DNA of 64,000 nt from Marvinbryantia formatexigens DSM 14469 (GTDB lineage: Bacteria > Bacillota > Clostridia > Lachnospirales > Lachnospiraceae), in NCBI RefSeq assembly GCF_025148285.1, contig NZ_CP102268.1, forward strand, positions 3,079,001-3,143,000. Direction: 5' to 3'. Of this stretch, positions 49,806 to 59,866 are shown piece after piece (positions within the stretch are counted from its first letter, which is position 1; each line of letters opens with the position of its first letter). The notes below the pieces were generated by a model, which worked only from the letters and a program-made list of their open reading frames with translations, did no database searches and was not told the origin of the DNA. The translations under genes were made by a program, and so were the position numbers.

Positions 49806-52800
49806 AGGCATTTACTGCTCCGCTGAAAAATCTGGAGGAGTTTGAGCAGCTATGCTCCGGTCTTAAGAAAAACCGGGGGATTCTGCAGGTATCCGGCTGT
49901 ATCGAGGCGCAGAAATCGCATCTGATGTACAGTGTTGGAGAGCCGTACAAAAAGAAGCTCATCATCACCTACAGCGAGCTGCGCGCAAAAGAAATCTATG
50001 AAAACTACCGGTTCTTCGACTCAAAGGTGCTGCTGTATCCGGCAAGGGACCTGATGTTTTACAGCGCGGACATCCGCAGCCATCAGATCGGACAGCAGCG
50101 CATGGCGGTTCTGCAGGCGCTTCTGGAGGAGGAGCAGGTGACCGTCATTACCACCCTGCCGGGGTGCATGGAGCATGTGCTGCCGCTTTCCTGCATCCGC
50201 GACCATGTGCTGGAATTTGCGCAGGACAGTGAGCTGAATCCGGAAAAGCTTTCGGGGCAGCTCATCGAGATGGGCTATGAAAAAACAGTGCAGGTGGACG
50301 CGCCGGGGCAGTTTGCCGTCCGCGGCGGAATTGTTGATATCTTTCCGCTGACGGAGGAAAATCCGGTCCGCATCGAGCTGTGGGGCGATGAGATTGATTC
50401 TATCCGCAGCTTTGACGCCGAAAGCCAGCGTTCCATTGAAAATCTGGAGACGGTGCGCATTTATCCGGCGGGTGAGGCGGTCATCAGCGACGTCCAGGCG
50501 GCAAAAGCGGCGGAGCGCATAAAAAAAGAGAGCAAAAAGCAGGAGAAAATCTTCCGTGACGCCATGAAAACGGAGGAAGCGCACCGTGTAAGAGAGACGG
50601 CGCAGGAGGTCTGCGAGCGTCTGCTGGAGCTGAAGGAGCGCACCGGGCTGGAAGCGTTTACTCCTTATTTATATGAAGAGACGGTATCTTTTCTGGACTA
50701 TTTCGGCACGGACGCCCTGATTATGCTGGATGAACCGAACCGCATTGCCGAGGAAGGGCGCGCGGTGCAGGAGGAATTTTCAGAGAATATGAAAAGCCGC
50801 CTGGAAAAGGGCTATATTCTGCCGGGACAGACCGGGATTCTGTACGGGCAGCAGCAGATTATCGGAGAGCTGAACCGCAGAAACTGCCTGGCGCTCTGCA
50901 TTATGGATCTGCCGCGCGATGAGTGGAACGTCACCGGCAGGTACAGCATGACCGTGCGCTCCATCAGCTCCTACAACAGCAGCTTTGAGCAGCTTGTAAA
51001 GGATCTGAAACGCTGGAAAAAGGAAGGCTACCGGGTAGCGCTGCTCTGCGCGTCGCGCACGCGCGCCATGCGTCTGGCGGAGGATTTGCGGGAACACGAA
51101 CTGAACAGCTTCTTTACGGAGGATATGGACCGGGAGATTCAGCCGGGGGAGATTCTGCTTGCGCGGGGCAATACGCACAAGGGCTATGAATACCCGCTTA
51201 TCCGCTTTGCGGTGATCACGGAGAGCGATATTTTTGGAAAAGAGAAGAAGCGGCGCAAAAAGCAGCGGCGCTATGAGGGTACCAGAATCGCCAGCTTCGC
51301 AGAGCTGAATGTCGGCGATTACGTGGTGCATGAAAGTCATGGTCTGGGTATTTACCGCGGCATCGAGAAGATAGAAGTGGACCATGTCATGAAGGACTAC
51401 ATGAAGATTGAGTACAGCGGCGGCAGCAATCTTTATGTGCTTGCGACACAGTCGGACGTCATCCAGAAATATGCCGGCTCTGAGGCAAAAACGCCGAAGC
51501 TGAACAGGCTGGGAACGCAGGAGTGGAACAAGACGCGCACCCGTGTGCGCGCGGCGGTGCAGAATATTGCAAAAGACCTGGTGGCGCTCTATTCCCAGCG
51601 TCAGAACCAGAAGGGCTTTGCCTACGGACCGGATACGGTCTGGCAGCGCGAATTTGAGGAAATGTTCGAATTTGAGGAGACGGACGACCAGCTTGCCGCG
51701 ATTGAAGCAACCAAGCGCGACATGGAGAGCACAAAAATCATGGACCGTCTCATCTGCGGGGACGTGGGCTTCGGAAAGACGGAAATTGCCATCCGCGCCG
51801 CGTTCAAGGCAGTGCAGGAAGGCAAGCAGGTGGTGTACCTGGTGCCGACCACCATCCTTGCGCAGCAGCATTACAATACCTTTGTGCAGCGTATGAAGGA
51901 CTTCCCGGTGCGGGTGGATTTGCTGTGCCGATTCCGCACGCCCGCGGAGCAGAAAAAAACGCTGGTTGATTTAAAAAAGGGACTTGTGGACATCCTGATC
52001 GGTACGCACCGCGTGCTTTCAAAGGATGTGGAATATAAGGACCTGGGGCTGCTTGTGATTGACGAGGAGCAGCGCTTCGGCGTCACGCATAAAGAAAAAA
52101 TCAAGCAGCTAAAGACGAACGTGGATGTGCTCACGCTTACCGCGACGCCGATTCCGCGCACGCTGCATATGAGCCTGATCGGTATCCGCGATATGAGCGT
52201 GCTGGAGGAGCCGCCGATGGAGCGGACCGCCATCCAGACCTATGTGATGGAATATAATGAAGAAATGGTGCGCGAGGCAATCAGCCGCGAGCTGGCGCGG
52301 GGCGGGCAGGTTTACTATGTCTACAACCGTGTCAACACCATCGTGGAAATGACAAACAAGATCGCAAAGCTGCTGCCGGAGGCGAACGTGGCGTTCGCGC
52401 ATGGGCAGATGAAGGAGCGCGAGCTGGAGCGCATCATGTACGATTTTATTAACGGAGATATTGATGTGCTGGTGTCCACCACCATTATCGAGACCGGTCT
52501 GGACATTTCCAACGTCAATACCATGATTATTCACGACGCCGACACGATGGGGCTTTCCCAGCTCTATCAGCTACGCGGGCGCGTGGGGCGTTCCAACCGG
52601 ACGGCATATGCCTTTCTGATGTACCGCAGAAACAAGATGCTCAAAGAGGTGGCGGAAAAGCGTCTGCACGCTATCCGGGAATTTACCGAGCTGGGCAGCG
52701 GCATCAAAATCGCCATGCGCGACCTGGAAATCCGCGGGGCGGGCAACCTGCTCGGCGCAGAGCAGCACGGGCACATGGAGGCGGTCGGCTATGATCTTTA

Positions 52801-53341
52801 CTGCAAGATGCTCAATGAATCCGTCCGCGAGCTGAAGGGAGAGGCGGACCCGACCGATACCTTTGAGACGACGATTGACCTTGACATTGACGCTTATATT
52901 CCGGAAAAATATATCCGCAACGAATATCAGAAGCTGGATATCTACAAGCGGATTGCGGCTATCGAAAACCAGGAGGAATACGACGATATGCTGGAGGAGC
53001 TGATGGACCGCTTCGGGGAGCCGCCCAGAGCCGTGCAGAACCTTCTGGCAATCGCGCATCTGAAGGCGGTCGCGCACAGAGCCTACGTGACGGAGCTGAC
53101 GCAGAAGGGCGATTTTATCAAGTTTGTTATGTACGAAAAGACGCCGGCGGATCCGCGGAAGATAGAGAGCTGTATTGCAAAGCATCATGGCAGGATGAAA
53201 TTTGTGATGGAGAGCAGCCCCTATTTTTTGTATACCAGAGGGCGCGTCACCAAAAAGAACAGCACCGACGTGCTTGCGCTTACACGGGAGCTTCTGGAGG
53301 ATATCGGAGGATGCCTGGCAGAGAAATACGCGTCTGAATGA
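49802..53341 (+). CDS. mfd: Transcription-repair coupling factor
   Basis: A 1179-residue ATP-dependent translocase that removes RNA polymerase stalled at DNA damage and recruits UvrA. Order seen: UvrB-homology region (about 1-330), RNA-polymerase-interaction domain (about 500-560: [20 protein letters not shown]), superfamily 2 motor with Walker [12 protein letters not shown] near 655 and DEEQ near 755, RecG-like TRG segment (QLRGRVGRS near 930), and the C-terminal UvrA-masking domain. Full length. Directly coupled to pth and followed by a foldase lipoprotein gene. Confidence 0.97.
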   Translation: MKAFTAPLKNLEEFEQLCSGLKKNRGILQVSGCIEAQKSHLMYSVGEPYKKKLIITYSELRAKEIYENYRFFDSKVLLYPARDLMFYSADIRSHQIGQQRMAVLQALLEEEQVTVITTLPGCMEHVLPLSCIRDHVLEFAQDSELNPEKLSGQLIEMGYEKTVQVDAPGQFAVRGGIVDIFPLTEENPVRIELWGDEIDSIRSFDAESQRSIENLETVRIYPAGEAVISDVQAAKAAERIKKESKKQEKIFRDAMKTEEAHRVRETAQEVCERLLELKERTGLEAFTPYLYEETVSFLDYFGTDALIMLDEPNRIAEEGRAVQEEFSENMKSRLEKGYILPGQTGILYGQQQIIGELNRRNCLALCIMDLPRDEWNVTGRYSMTVRSISSYNSSFEQLVKDLKRWKKEGYRVALLCASRTRAMRLAEDLREHELNSFFTEDMDREIQPGEILLARGNTHKGYEYPLIRFAVITESDIFGKEKKRRKKQRRYEGTRIASFAELNVGDYVVHESHGLGIYRGIEKIEVDHVMKDYMKIEYSGGSNLYVLATQSDVIQKYAGSEAKTPKLNRLGTQEWNKTRTRVRAAVQNIAKDLVALYSQRQNQKGFAYGPDTVWQREFEEMFEFEETDDQLAAIEATKRDMESTKIMDRLICGDVGFGKTEIAIRAAFKAVQEGKQVVYLVPTTILAQQHYNTFVQRMKDFPVRVDLLCRFRTPAEQKKTLVDLKKGLVDILIGTHRVLSKDVEYKDLGLLVIDEEQRFGVTHKEKIKQLKTNVDVLTLTATPIPRTLHMSLIGIRDMSVLEEPPMERTAIQTYVMEYNEEMVREAISRELARGGQVYYVYNRVNTIVEMTNKIAKLLPEANVAFAHGQMKERELERIMYDFINGDIDVLVSTTIIETGLDISNVNTMIIHDADTMGLSQLYQLRGRVGRSNRTAYAFLMYRRNKMLKEVAEKRLHAIREFTELGSGIKIAMRDLEIRGAGNLLGAEQHGHMEAVGYDLYCKMLNESVRELKGEADPTDTFETTIDLDIDAYIPEKYIRNEYQKLDIYKRIAAIENQEEYDDMLEELMDRFGEPPRAVQNLLAIAHLKAVAHRAYVTELTQKGDFIKFVMYEKTPADPRKIESCIAKHHGRMKFVMESSPYFLYTRGRVTKKNSTDVLALTRELLEDIGGCLAEKYASE

Positions 53342-53350
53342 AGAAAATCG

Positions 53351-53379
53351 TTGCGGTATTTGAAAAAACGCGTTATACT
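53351..53379 (+). promoter_or_regulatory. Promoter of the foldase lipoprotein gene
   Basis: TTGCGG (53351-53356) and TATACT (53374-53379) are 17 bases apart, just after the mfd stop and 107 bases before the next start. The lipoprotein may thus have its own promoter besides read-through. Confidence 0.55.
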
Positions 53380-53486
53380 ATTTTAAATGGTGCCATGAAG
53401 CGTGCAGTGCGGAAACTATGCAGGCATCATAGCTGGAGCATTTGCTGCGGCATTTTTATAATGAAGGTAAAGCGAGGAGAATATTT

Positions 53487-54734
53487 ATGATGAAGCCTGG
53501 AAAAAGATGGATTACAGCGGGGATTTGCGCCGGACTGGCGATGACGGCACTGACCGGTTGTTCTTCTGTGAATAAAAGTGATGTGCTGATGACAGTGGAC
53601 GATACAAAGGTAACGCTTGGCGAGGCGGCATTCTGGCTGCGCTACAATCAGGCAAATACGGAAATGTATCTGGGCGGTCTTTTCGGGGACGGCAACATGT
53701 GGGAGCAGGACCTTTTCGGAACGGGCGAGGCTTATGGCACGACCATGAAGGAGCAGGTTCTGGACGATATTAAGGAAATGGTGCTGATGGAGCAGCATAT
53801 GTCCGATTATGATGTTGAACTGACCGCGGAAGAGGAGGCGTCGATTGACGAAGCTGTGCAGGCGTTCCTTGATGCAAACGACGATAAGACGCTGAAGGCG
53901 ATGTACGCCGACGAGGAGACCGTGGACCGGATGCTGACGCTGCGCACGGTGCGTGAGAAAGTGGAGGCAGCGGTGAAAGCCGGTGTTGACACGAATGTGA
54001 CTGATGAAGAGGCGGCGCAGAAATCAATTCAGTACGTAAGCTTTACTGCCGCATCGACAACGGACGAGGATGGCAATACGGTAGAGCCGACAGACGAAGA
54101 GAAGGAAGCTGTAAAGCAGCAGGCGCAGGATGTCATTGATGCGGTAAACGGCGGAGAAACGCTGGAGGATGCCGTGGCTGCGGTGGACGAGGAGAAGAAT
54201 GTTGTTTCCGCCTCCTACGGAGACGATGACACTACCTTGAACGATGCGCTGAAGGAAGCGGCGGATGCGCTCTCAGACGGCGAGATCTGCGCGGAGCCGG
54301 TGGAAATGAGCAGCGGAAACGGCTGGTATGTTGTTTACATGGTATCCACGTTTGATGAGCATGAGACGGAACACCGCAAAGAAGAAATCATTACCGAGCG
54401 CGAGGACGAGCTGCTTACTACCACGCTGGATGGCTGGGAGCCGGAGGTTTATGAGGTAGATGAGGAGCTCTGGGATAAAATTACCTTTAACGTAGGCTTC
54501 AATTCTCCGGAGGCGGAGACGGAAGCGACAGAGGCAGGCAGCACGGAAAACGCGACGGAGGTAACGGAAGCGGATACCACGGAAGCAGAGACGACGGAGG
54601 CAGAAACCACCGAAGCTGATACGACAGAGGCAGAAGCTTCCGAAGCGGAAACCACGGAGGAAGCATCCGAAACAGAAACGGAAGCGGAGACATCTGCGGA
54701 GACAGAAACAGAGACAGAATCAGAAGACGCCTGA
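53487..54734 (+). CDS. SurA/PrsA-like peptidyl-prolyl isomerase lipoprotein
   Basis: A 415-residue lipoprotein: signal with lipobox ALTGC (Cys25), a SurA-N-like helical part (about 30-190), a parvulin-like PpiC stretch (about 190-300, IQYVSF ... DGEICAEPVEMSSGNGWYVVYM), and a Thr/Glu-rich tail (about 350-415) of TEAET-type repeats. It would assist folding of exported proteins on the cell surface. GAGGAG precedes two ATG codons (53487, 53490). Catalytic residues of parvulin are not well kept, so it may act as a chaperone only. It follows mfd, a conserved neighbourhood in this group. Confidence 0.82.
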   Translation: MMKPGKRWITAGICAGLAMTALTGCSSVNKSDVLMTVDDTKVTLGEAAFWLRYNQANTEMYLGGLFGDGNMWEQDLFGTGEAYGTTMKEQVLDDIKEMVLMEQHMSDYDVELTAEEEASIDEAVQAFLDANDDKTLKAMYADEETVDRMLTLRTVREKVEAAVKAGVDTNVTDEEAAQKSIQYVSFTAASTTDEDGNTVEPTDEEKEAVKQQAQDVIDAVNGGETLEDAVAAVDEEKNVVSASYGDDDTTLNDALKEAADALSDGEICAEPVEMSSGNGWYVVYMVSTFDEHETEHRKEEIITEREDELLTTTLDGWEPEVYEVDEELWDKITFNVGFNSPEAETEATEAGSTENATEVTEADTTEAETTEAETTEADTTEAEASEAETTEEASETETEAETSAETETETESEDA

Positions 54735-54768
54735 GGCGAATCCGGGCAGTAATAAAGGCAGAATGTGT

Positions 54769-54802
54769 GGGGATGGTGCTTCGGCATCATCCCTTTTGTT
54801 TT
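54769..54802 (+). terminator. Intrinsic terminator with TTCG loop
   Basis: GGGATGGTGC (54770-54779), loop TTCG, GCATCATCCC (54784-54793), then TTTTGTTTT. A strong rho-independent terminator 35 bases after the foldase stop. Confidence 0.9.
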
Positions 54803-54809
54803 ATATATA

Positions 54810-54839
54810 CGACAAAAATGTCCGGTGGACGTTTTTGGG
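54810..54839. repeat. Palindromic repeat CGACAAAAAYGTCC, copy 1
   Basis: CGACAAAAATGTCC (54810-54823), GGT, GGACGTTTTTGGG (54827-54839). A nearly identical element is at 62954-62987. Both lie in gaps upstream of a gene start, right after a terminator. Confidence 0.6.
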
Positions 54840-54910
54840 TTGCTATACATTTGCAGGGCAGGATTTTTCACAGTTTTCCGGTATGAGAGAAAGAGCGGGA
54901 GAGGAAGGGC

Positions 54911-55597
54911 ATGAAGAAGAACAGGATTTTGATTGTGGAGGATGAGGAAAAGCTGGCAAGGACGATGGGGGACTTTCTGAAGTTCCAGGGCTATGATGTC
55001 TGCTGCGCGGCAAACGGCAGGGAGGCGCTCGCCACCTTTTATAAGGAGCGCAAAACACTGGATCTGATCCTGCTGGATATCATGATGCCGGATATCAGCG
55101 GCTATGAGGTTTTGAAGGAAATCCGCAAAACCTCCAACATCCCGGTGATTATGCTTACAGCGCGGTCGTCGGTGGAGGACCAGATGAGCGGGTTTGAGAA
55201 GGGCGCGGATGATTATATTACAAAGCCTTATACGCTGGAGCTGGTCAGGCTGCACATAGAGGCGGTTCTGAAGCGCGCCGGAAAGCTTGCGAATATTCTG
55301 GAATACCAGGATATCAGCGTAAACCTTGACGCAAAGAAGGTTTACTGGAAGGATAAATATATCGAGACGACCCGCAAGGAGTATGAGCTTCTTGTATATT
55401 TTATAGAAAACAGCGGAATCGTGCTGGCGCGCAACAATATTCTCGACGCGGTCTGGGGCTACGACTATGTGGGCGATATCCGCACGGTGGACACGCTGGT
55501 AAAGCAGCTCCGCAAAAAACTGACAGAAGAATGTACGTATATCAAATCGGTTTATGGAGTCGGCTATTTATTTGGGGAAGGAAATTATGAGGAATAG
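54911..55597 (+). CDS. OmpR family response regulator
   Basis: A 228-residue regulator: receiver domain with Asp56 in LILLDIMMP, acidic EDEE near 10-13 and Lys in DDYITKPYTLE; C-terminal winged helix (about 130-225; TTRKEYELLVYFIENSGIVLARNNILDAVWGYDYVGDIRTVDTLVKQLRKK). It overlaps the kinase gene by 11 bases, the usual regulator-first order. It resembles VanR-like regulators; the target genes are not evident. GAGGAAGG precedes the ATG. Confidence 0.94.
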   Translation: MKKNRILIVEDEEKLARTMGDFLKFQGYDVCCAANGREALATFYKERKTLDLILLDIMMPDISGYEVLKEIRKTSNIPVIMLTARSSVEDQMSGFEKGADDYITKPYTLELVRLHIEAVLKRAGKLANILEYQDISVNLDAKKVYWKDKYIETTRKEYELLVYFIENSGIVLARNNILDAVWGYDYVGDIRTVDTLVKQLRKKLTEECTYIKSVYGVGYLFGEGNYEE

Positions 55598-56891
55598 CGA
55601 AGAACAAAAACTGCGGAAAAATCCGGCGTTTTTGCTGCTGATTTCGGCACTGCTGGTTATACTGCTTTATGCGTTTCTGGCGTATCCCATCTATACCCGC
55701 ATGAAAATGCAGGTGCTGAAGCGTGCGTATAAAGAGGTCAGCGCGATGAATCTGGCGGTGATGGACGAGGAGGAGACGGAGATTCTGCAGAGCTTTTATG
55801 CGGATAAGCTGGAATTTCTGATTACGGATGAAGATTTTGCGCTTGTCTATACAAATAAAAGCCAGCCGCCGGAGCAGCAGATTGAGCGGTACGTGAAATC
55901 ACACATTGAGGAATATGGACCGGAACCGGCGCTGTCCGTCCGGGAGTATGGCTCCTTCTGTGTTATCCGCCTGCGGGCGCTGCTGGAATCGCAGGGAAAG
56001 CAGTATTATGTATTCATCCGCTGCGAAATCCACCAGGCGCATGAGATTATCGGCTACACGACCGGGTATCTGATCCTTGCGGTTCTGCTGCTTGCCGGCG
56101 TGTGGTACCTGTTTCTGGAAAAACGGGGACGGCGCCTGGCTTTTGCGGATGCGGGGGAGACGCCGCAGAATGCTGCCGGGGAGCAGGATGGAAATAACGC
56201 CGGAGTGCAGCACAGCATTGACGAGGCGGAGAAGGAATTTGTGGCGAATATTTCCCACGAGCTGAAAACGCCGCTGGCAGTGATTTCCGGACAGGTGGAA
56301 ATGCTGCAGTATATGGGCTCCGAGATTGACCGGGATTATTATTTTTCTTCTATCCGGGAAGAAATCGACAAAATGACGGAGCTGGTGGGCAATCTTCTGG
56401 ACATCACGATTATGGACCATCACATGGAAAAGATGGAAATGAGCGAGGTCAATCTTTCCGATATGATGGAATACATGGTCCTGAAATACGATGCGCTTTT
56501 TAAAAAGAACAGGATAAAGCTGCAGAGCTCGCTGGAAAAAGACTGCATTGTCCGCGCGAACCGTATGTATCTGGAGCAGGCGGTCAATAATTATATGATG
56601 AACGCATTCCAGCACACCGCGCAGGGAAAATGTATGCGCATCCGGCTTTTACGGCGGGATGACGCGGCACGCATCGAAATCTACAACGAGGGACCGCAGA
56701 TTCCGCCGGAGGATTTGCAGCGTATCTGGCAGAGCTTCTATAAGAGTGGACGTGAAAATCCGGAAAAAAATAACGGCCTCAGCAATGCCGGGCTCGGACT
56801 TTACATGGTGAAAAAAATTGTCGAGCAGCATGGCGGCCGCTGCGGAGCCGAAAACTGCGAAAAGGGCGTACTGTTCTGGATGGAGCTATAA
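55587..56891 (+). CDS. Two-component sensor histidine kinase
   Basis: A 434-residue kinase: helix 1 (about 14-33), extracytoplasmic region of ~120 residues, helix 2 (about 157-178), a charged linker (no clear HAMP), HisKA with His224 in NISHELKTPL, and an ATPase domain (NYMMNAFQHT; GPQIPPEDLQRIWQSFYK; AGLGLYMVKKI). The start at 55587 follows AAGGA and overlaps the regulator gene; the frame is open from 55554 but without a ribosome site. VanS-like layout. Signal unknown. Confidence 0.93.
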   Translation: MRNSEEQKLRKNPAFLLLISALLVILLYAFLAYPIYTRMKMQVLKRAYKEVSAMNLAVMDEEETEILQSFYADKLEFLITDEDFALVYTNKSQPPEQQIERYVKSHIEEYGPEPALSVREYGSFCVIRLRALLESQGKQYYVFIRCEIHQAHEIIGYTTGYLILAVLLLAGVWYLFLEKRGRRLAFADAGETPQNAAGEQDGNNAGVQHSIDEAEKEFVANISHELKTPLAVISGQVEMLQYMGSEIDRDYYFSSIREEIDKMTELVGNLLDITIMDHHMEKMEMSEVNLSDMMEYMVLKYDALFKKNRIKLQSSLEKDCIVRANRMYLEQAVNNYMMNAFQHTAQGKCMRIRLLRRDDAARIEIYNEGPQIPPEDLQRIWQSFYKSGRENPEKNNGLSNAGLGLYMVKKIVEQHGGRCGAENCEKGVLFWMEL

Positions 56892-56917
56892 AATTTTTGC
56901 GAATGGCCGGATGGAAG

Positions 56918-56968
56918 TTGACAAAAACTATGAAAAAGCATATTATAATGATGGGTGGGAAATCCCAC
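56918..56968 (+). promoter_or_regulatory. Promoter and operator of the toxin-antitoxin pair
   Basis: TTGACA (56918-56923), 17 bases, TATTAT (56941-56946; TATAAT overlaps at 56944), then a perfect palindrome GTGGGA-AA-TCCCAC at 56955-56968 at the probable transcription start. A palindrome there is typical for antitoxin autoregulation. Confidence 0.75.
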
Positions 56969-56992
56969 TGCAATCAATAGGAGGTGACGATG

Positions 56993-57232
56993 ATGGAAGC
57001 AGTAAAAGATTATACGGTCCATATTGACAGCAAGAAGCGTGTAACACTTCGTGGCGCGGCATATCAGTATTATAATGTAAAAGAGTACAAGAATGGCTGT
57101 ATTATTCTGGAGCCAAGAGAGCTGACCGTTCCGGAGTCTGTCTCTGCAAAAACTCTGAGCGTTATGGACAGGGCGATTGCTAACTTCAGAAAAGGCGATG
57201 TATCGGAAGCAGTTGATCTTTCAGATTTCTAA
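56993..57232 (+). CDS. Probable antitoxin (AbrB-like N-terminus)
   Basis: A 79-residue protein. Its N-terminus (DYTVHIDSKKRVTLRGAAYQYYNVKEYKNGCIILEPREL) looks like a swapped-hairpin AbrB/MazE-type DNA-binding fold, and the C-terminal ~25 residues form a charged helix, apt to wrap the toxin. AGGAGGTGA at 56979-56987 points to the second ATG (56993). The stop TAA overlaps the first possible toxin ATG. A promoter with a palindromic operator precedes it. Antitoxin role is inferred from size, order and operator. Confidence 0.72.
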   Translation: MEAVKDYTVHIDSKKRVTLRGAAYQYYNVKEYKNGCIILEPRELTVPESVSAKTLSVMDRAIANFRKGDVSEAVDLSDF

Positions 57233-57243
57233 TGAGGTCAAGT

Positions 57244-57651
57244 ATGGGGTTTACAATCAGAATGGGTATTCCGGAGATGCTGGCACTCTGGACAGAGCTG
57301 CAGACGAAGCACCGGAATGGAACAATTAAGAAAAAGGATGAAGAACTTTATAAGAAATGGGGTAACGCGTTAAAGAAACTGTCCGCTGATCCGTTTTATC
57401 CGGGATTACAGACGCATGAGATTCCACCATTATCTAAGCGATATGGAGTAAAGGTCTGGCAGTCCTATTTGGAAAATAAGAACAGCGGAGCTAGACGAAT
57501 GTACTGGGTATATGGTCCGAACCAGCAGGAAATTACCATCATTGGTTTGGAGCCACATCCGGAAGATTCAAAAAATGGCGCATACGATAGAATCGCATTA
57601 TCTGATTTACCAGAAAACGGAATACGCAATACGATGAGACCAATCAATTGA
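57244..57651 (+). CDS. Probable RelE/ParE-superfamily toxin
   Basis: A 135-residue basic protein with a helical N-terminus (MGFTIRMGIPEMLALWTELQTKH) and a RelE-like core (SGARRMYWVYGPNQQEITIIGLEPHPED), the YGP..ITIIGLEPHPE strand being the usual active-site region. RelE toxins cleave mRNA in the ribosome; which activity this has is unknown. An ATG at 57232 overlaps the antitoxin stop, but GAGGTC fits the ATG at 57244 better. The pair is set between a kinase gene and spoVT. Confidence 0.72.
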   Translation: MGFTIRMGIPEMLALWTELQTKHRNGTIKKKDEELYKKWGNALKKLSADPFYPGLQTHEIPPLSKRYGVKVWQSYLENKNSGARRMYWVYGPNQQEITIIGLEPHPEDSKNGAYDRIALSDLPENGIRNTMRPIN

Positions 57652-57682
57652 AATTTGAACGGAAAACAACCTGGAAGATGAG

Positions 57683-57711
57683 GTATAAAAATCCTCCGTT
57701 TACAGATACTA
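57683..57711 (+). promoter_or_regulatory. Candidate forespore (sigma-G/F-type) promoter of spoVT
   Basis: GTATA (57683-57687), 17 bases, GATACTA (57705-57711) lie 42 bases before the spoVT start. The -35 fits the sigma-G pattern; the -10 differs by one base from CATWHTA. spoVT is under sigma-G in Bacillus, which supports the guess. Confidence 0.45.
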
Positions 57712-57752
57712 TTTCAAGCAAGGGAAATGTACTGCAAATGGAGGAATTTTAT

Positions 57753-58298
57753 ATGAAAGCTACAGGAATTGTCCGCAGGATTGACGACCTCGGAAGGGTG
57801 GTCATTCCGAAGGAAATCAGAAAAACGTTAAGAATAAGGGAATCCGACCCGCTGGAAATTTTTACCGACCGGGAAGGAGAAATCATACTGAAGAAATATT
57901 CCCCAATCGGGGAGCTGGGCAGCTTTGCCAAGGAATATGCCGAGTCACTGGCGCAGACGACCGGTCACAGCATCTGCATTACCGACAAGGACCAGATAAT
58001 TGCCGCGGCAGGGGGCTTAAAGCGCGAGTACGTGGGGCGCCCCATCAGCGGGTCGCTGGAGAGCCTTATCGGGGAGCGCGAAAATGTGCTTTACAATATG
58101 TCAGACAGGGAGTACATTGAAATCTTCGACAGCAGCGAGGAAAAGCGACCGCAGGTCATCAGCCCGATTATCTGCGAGGGAGACGCCATCGGCGCCGTCG
58201 TGATGGTGGGAAGAAGCGATAAGGTCACGATGGGGGAAACTGAGCAGGTGGTGGCAAAATGCGCGGCAAATTTTATGGGAAAACAGATGGAAGCATAA
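57753..58298 (+). CDS. spoVT: Stage V sporulation protein T, AbrB-family regulator
   Basis: A 181-residue protein with an AbrB swapped-hairpin DNA-binding domain at 1-50 (MKATGIVRRIDDLGRVVIPKEIRKTLRIRESDPLEIFTDREGEIILKKYSP) and a GAF-like C-terminal domain (about 55-180), the SpoVT layout. It regulates forespore genes late in sporulation. GGAGGA (57740-57745) sets the start at 57753; the frame is open back to 57648. It shows that the organism can likely form spores. Confidence 0.93.
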   Translation: MKATGIVRRIDDLGRVVIPKEIRKTLRIRESDPLEIFTDREGEIILKKYSPIGELGSFAKEYAESLAQTTGHSICITDKDQIIAAAGGLKREYVGRPISGSLESLIGERENVLYNMSDREYIEIFDSSEEKRPQVISPIICEGDAIGAVVMVGRSDKVTMGETEQVVAKCAANFMGKQMEA

Positions 58299-58304
58299 AA
58301 TAAG

Positions 58305-58334
58305 CGGCTCCGGGAAACTTTTATCCCGGAGCCG
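58305..58334. terminator. Bidirectional terminator between spoVT and pncB
   Basis: CGGCTCCGGGA (58305-58315) and TCCCGGAGCCG (58324-58334) form a perfect 11-base-pair stem between convergent genes. Confidence 0.85.
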
Positions 58335-58411
58335 GTTAAATGTGCATTTGAATCGGGCGCTTAAAATATCCGCCCGGATCAGCGGCTGAAACGATTATCG
58401 CCCCTGCTGCT

Positions 58412-59866
58412 TTACATATCCCTGCTCATTTCACTGAGCAGATTTTTCTTCATTTCATACAGCTTGTCGGAGAGGTCGACATACATCTCGTGCGGGTTGA
58501 CAAGACGCCGCGTCTCGTCCCAGAGGGTATCCAGCTCTCTGGTGCAGATATCACGGATTTCCATGACGCTGGGCGAGGTATAGACACACTCGCCGTTTTT
58601 AAATACCGGTACCAGCAGCTCACGCATAGTGTAGGTGCCCGCTTTCAGCCGGGTGTGCTTCCAGGTCTCCGCCGGGTCGAAAATGACAAGGTCTTCGGAT
58701 TCGTCAAAGGTTTCGTCTGCAAGAGAGATGAGGTCCGCTTTCACCTTGTGGGCATCCTTTTCGTAGATGCGGTAAATGGTCTTGTTGCCCGGATTGGTGA
58801 TTTTCTCCGTGTTGTCCGAAAGCTTGATCTTCGGAAGAAAATTACCGTTTTCGTCCTGGATAGCAGCCAGCTTGTACACGCCGCCGAAGGACGGGCAGTC
58901 CTTGGAGGTGATCAGGTTTGTGCCGACGCCCCAGGAGGTGATGCGGCAGCCCTGCGCTTTCAGACTGTCGATCAGATATTCATCCAGGTCGCTGGAAGCG
59001 GAAATGTAGGCGTCAGTAAATCCGGCGGCATCCAGCATCCGGCGCGCCTTCTTCGAAAGGTATGCGAGGTCGCCGCTGTCCAGACGGATGCCGTAATTTT
59101 TCATCTCAAGACCGGAATCGCGCATTTCCGTAAAGACACGGATTGCATTCGGAACGCCGGATTTTAAGGTATCGTAGGTATCTACCAGCAGGCAGCAGGC
59201 ATTCGGATAGAGGTCCGCGTAGGTTTTAAAAGCAGTATATTCGTCCGGGAAGCTCATAATCCAGCTATGTGCGTGCGTGCCCTTCACCGGAACATCGAAA
59301 AGCTGTCCGGCAAGCACGTTGGAGGTTCCGATACAGCCGCCAATCATTGCGGCGCGCGCACCGTACACACCGGCATCCGGTCCCTGCGCGCGGCGAAGCC
59401 CGAACTCCATAATGCCGTCTCCCTGCGCGGCGTAAACAACGCGGGAAGCCTTTGTGGCAATCAGACACTGGTGGTTGATAATCGTCAGAATGGCGGTCTC
59501 CACGAGCTGCGCTTCCATAATCGGCGCGATAACTTTAATAAGCGGCTCGCGCGGGAAAACAACGGTGCCCTCCGGAATGGCATAGATATCGCCGCTGAAC
59601 CGGAAGGTGCTGAGATAGTCGAGAAAATCTGCATCAAAAATATGCAGCCCCTCCAGATATGCAATGTCCTCTGCCGAGAAGCGGAGATTCTTGATGTATT
59701 CGATTACCTGCTCCAGCCCGGCCGCGATTGCGTAGCCGCCGTCGCTGGGATTGTGACGGTAAAACATATCAAAAACTACCGTTTCGTTTGTGCGGCTCTT
59801 AAAGTAGCCCTGCATCATGGTCAGTTCATAGAGGTCAGTCAGAAGACTGATATTCATTGTGCTCAT
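58412..59866 (-). CDS. pncB: Nicotinate phosphoribosyltransferase
   Basis: A 484-residue enzyme of NAD salvage (Preiss-Handler route) that makes nicotinate mononucleotide from nicotinate and PRPP with ATP. Signatures: SLLTDLYELTMMQGYF at the N-terminus, EFGLRRAQGPDAG, GTHAHSWIMSFPDE (catalytic His), LLVDTYDTLKSG and IRLDSGDLAYLSKKARRMLDAAGF. CAGGAG sets the start at 59866; the frame is open further to 59938. An extended -10 (TGC-TATAAT) lies about 70 bases upstream on the minus strand. Confidence 0.95.
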   Translation of the reverse strand: MSTMNISLLTDLYELTMMQGYFKSRTNETVVFDMFYRHNPSDGGYAIAAGLEQVIEYIKNLRFSAEDIAYLEGLHIFDADFLDYLSTFRFSGDIYAIPEGTVVFPREPLIKVIAPIMEAQLVETAILTIINHQCLIATKASRVVYAAQGDGIMEFGLRRAQGPDAGVYGARAAMIGGCIGTSNVLAGQLFDVPVKGTHAHSWIMSFPDEYTAFKTYADLYPNACCLLVDTYDTLKSGVPNAIRVFTEMRDSGLEMKNYGIRLDSGDLAYLSKKARRMLDAAGFTDAYISASSDLDEYLIDSLKAQGCRITSWGVGTNLITSKDCPSFGGVYKLAAIQDENGNFLPKIKLSDNTEKITNPGNKTIYRIYEKDAHKVKADLISLADETFDESEDLVIFDPAETWKHTRLKAGTYTMRELLVPVFKNGECVYTSPSVMEIRDICTRELDTLWDETRRLVNPHEMYVDLSDKLYEMKKNLLSEMSRDM

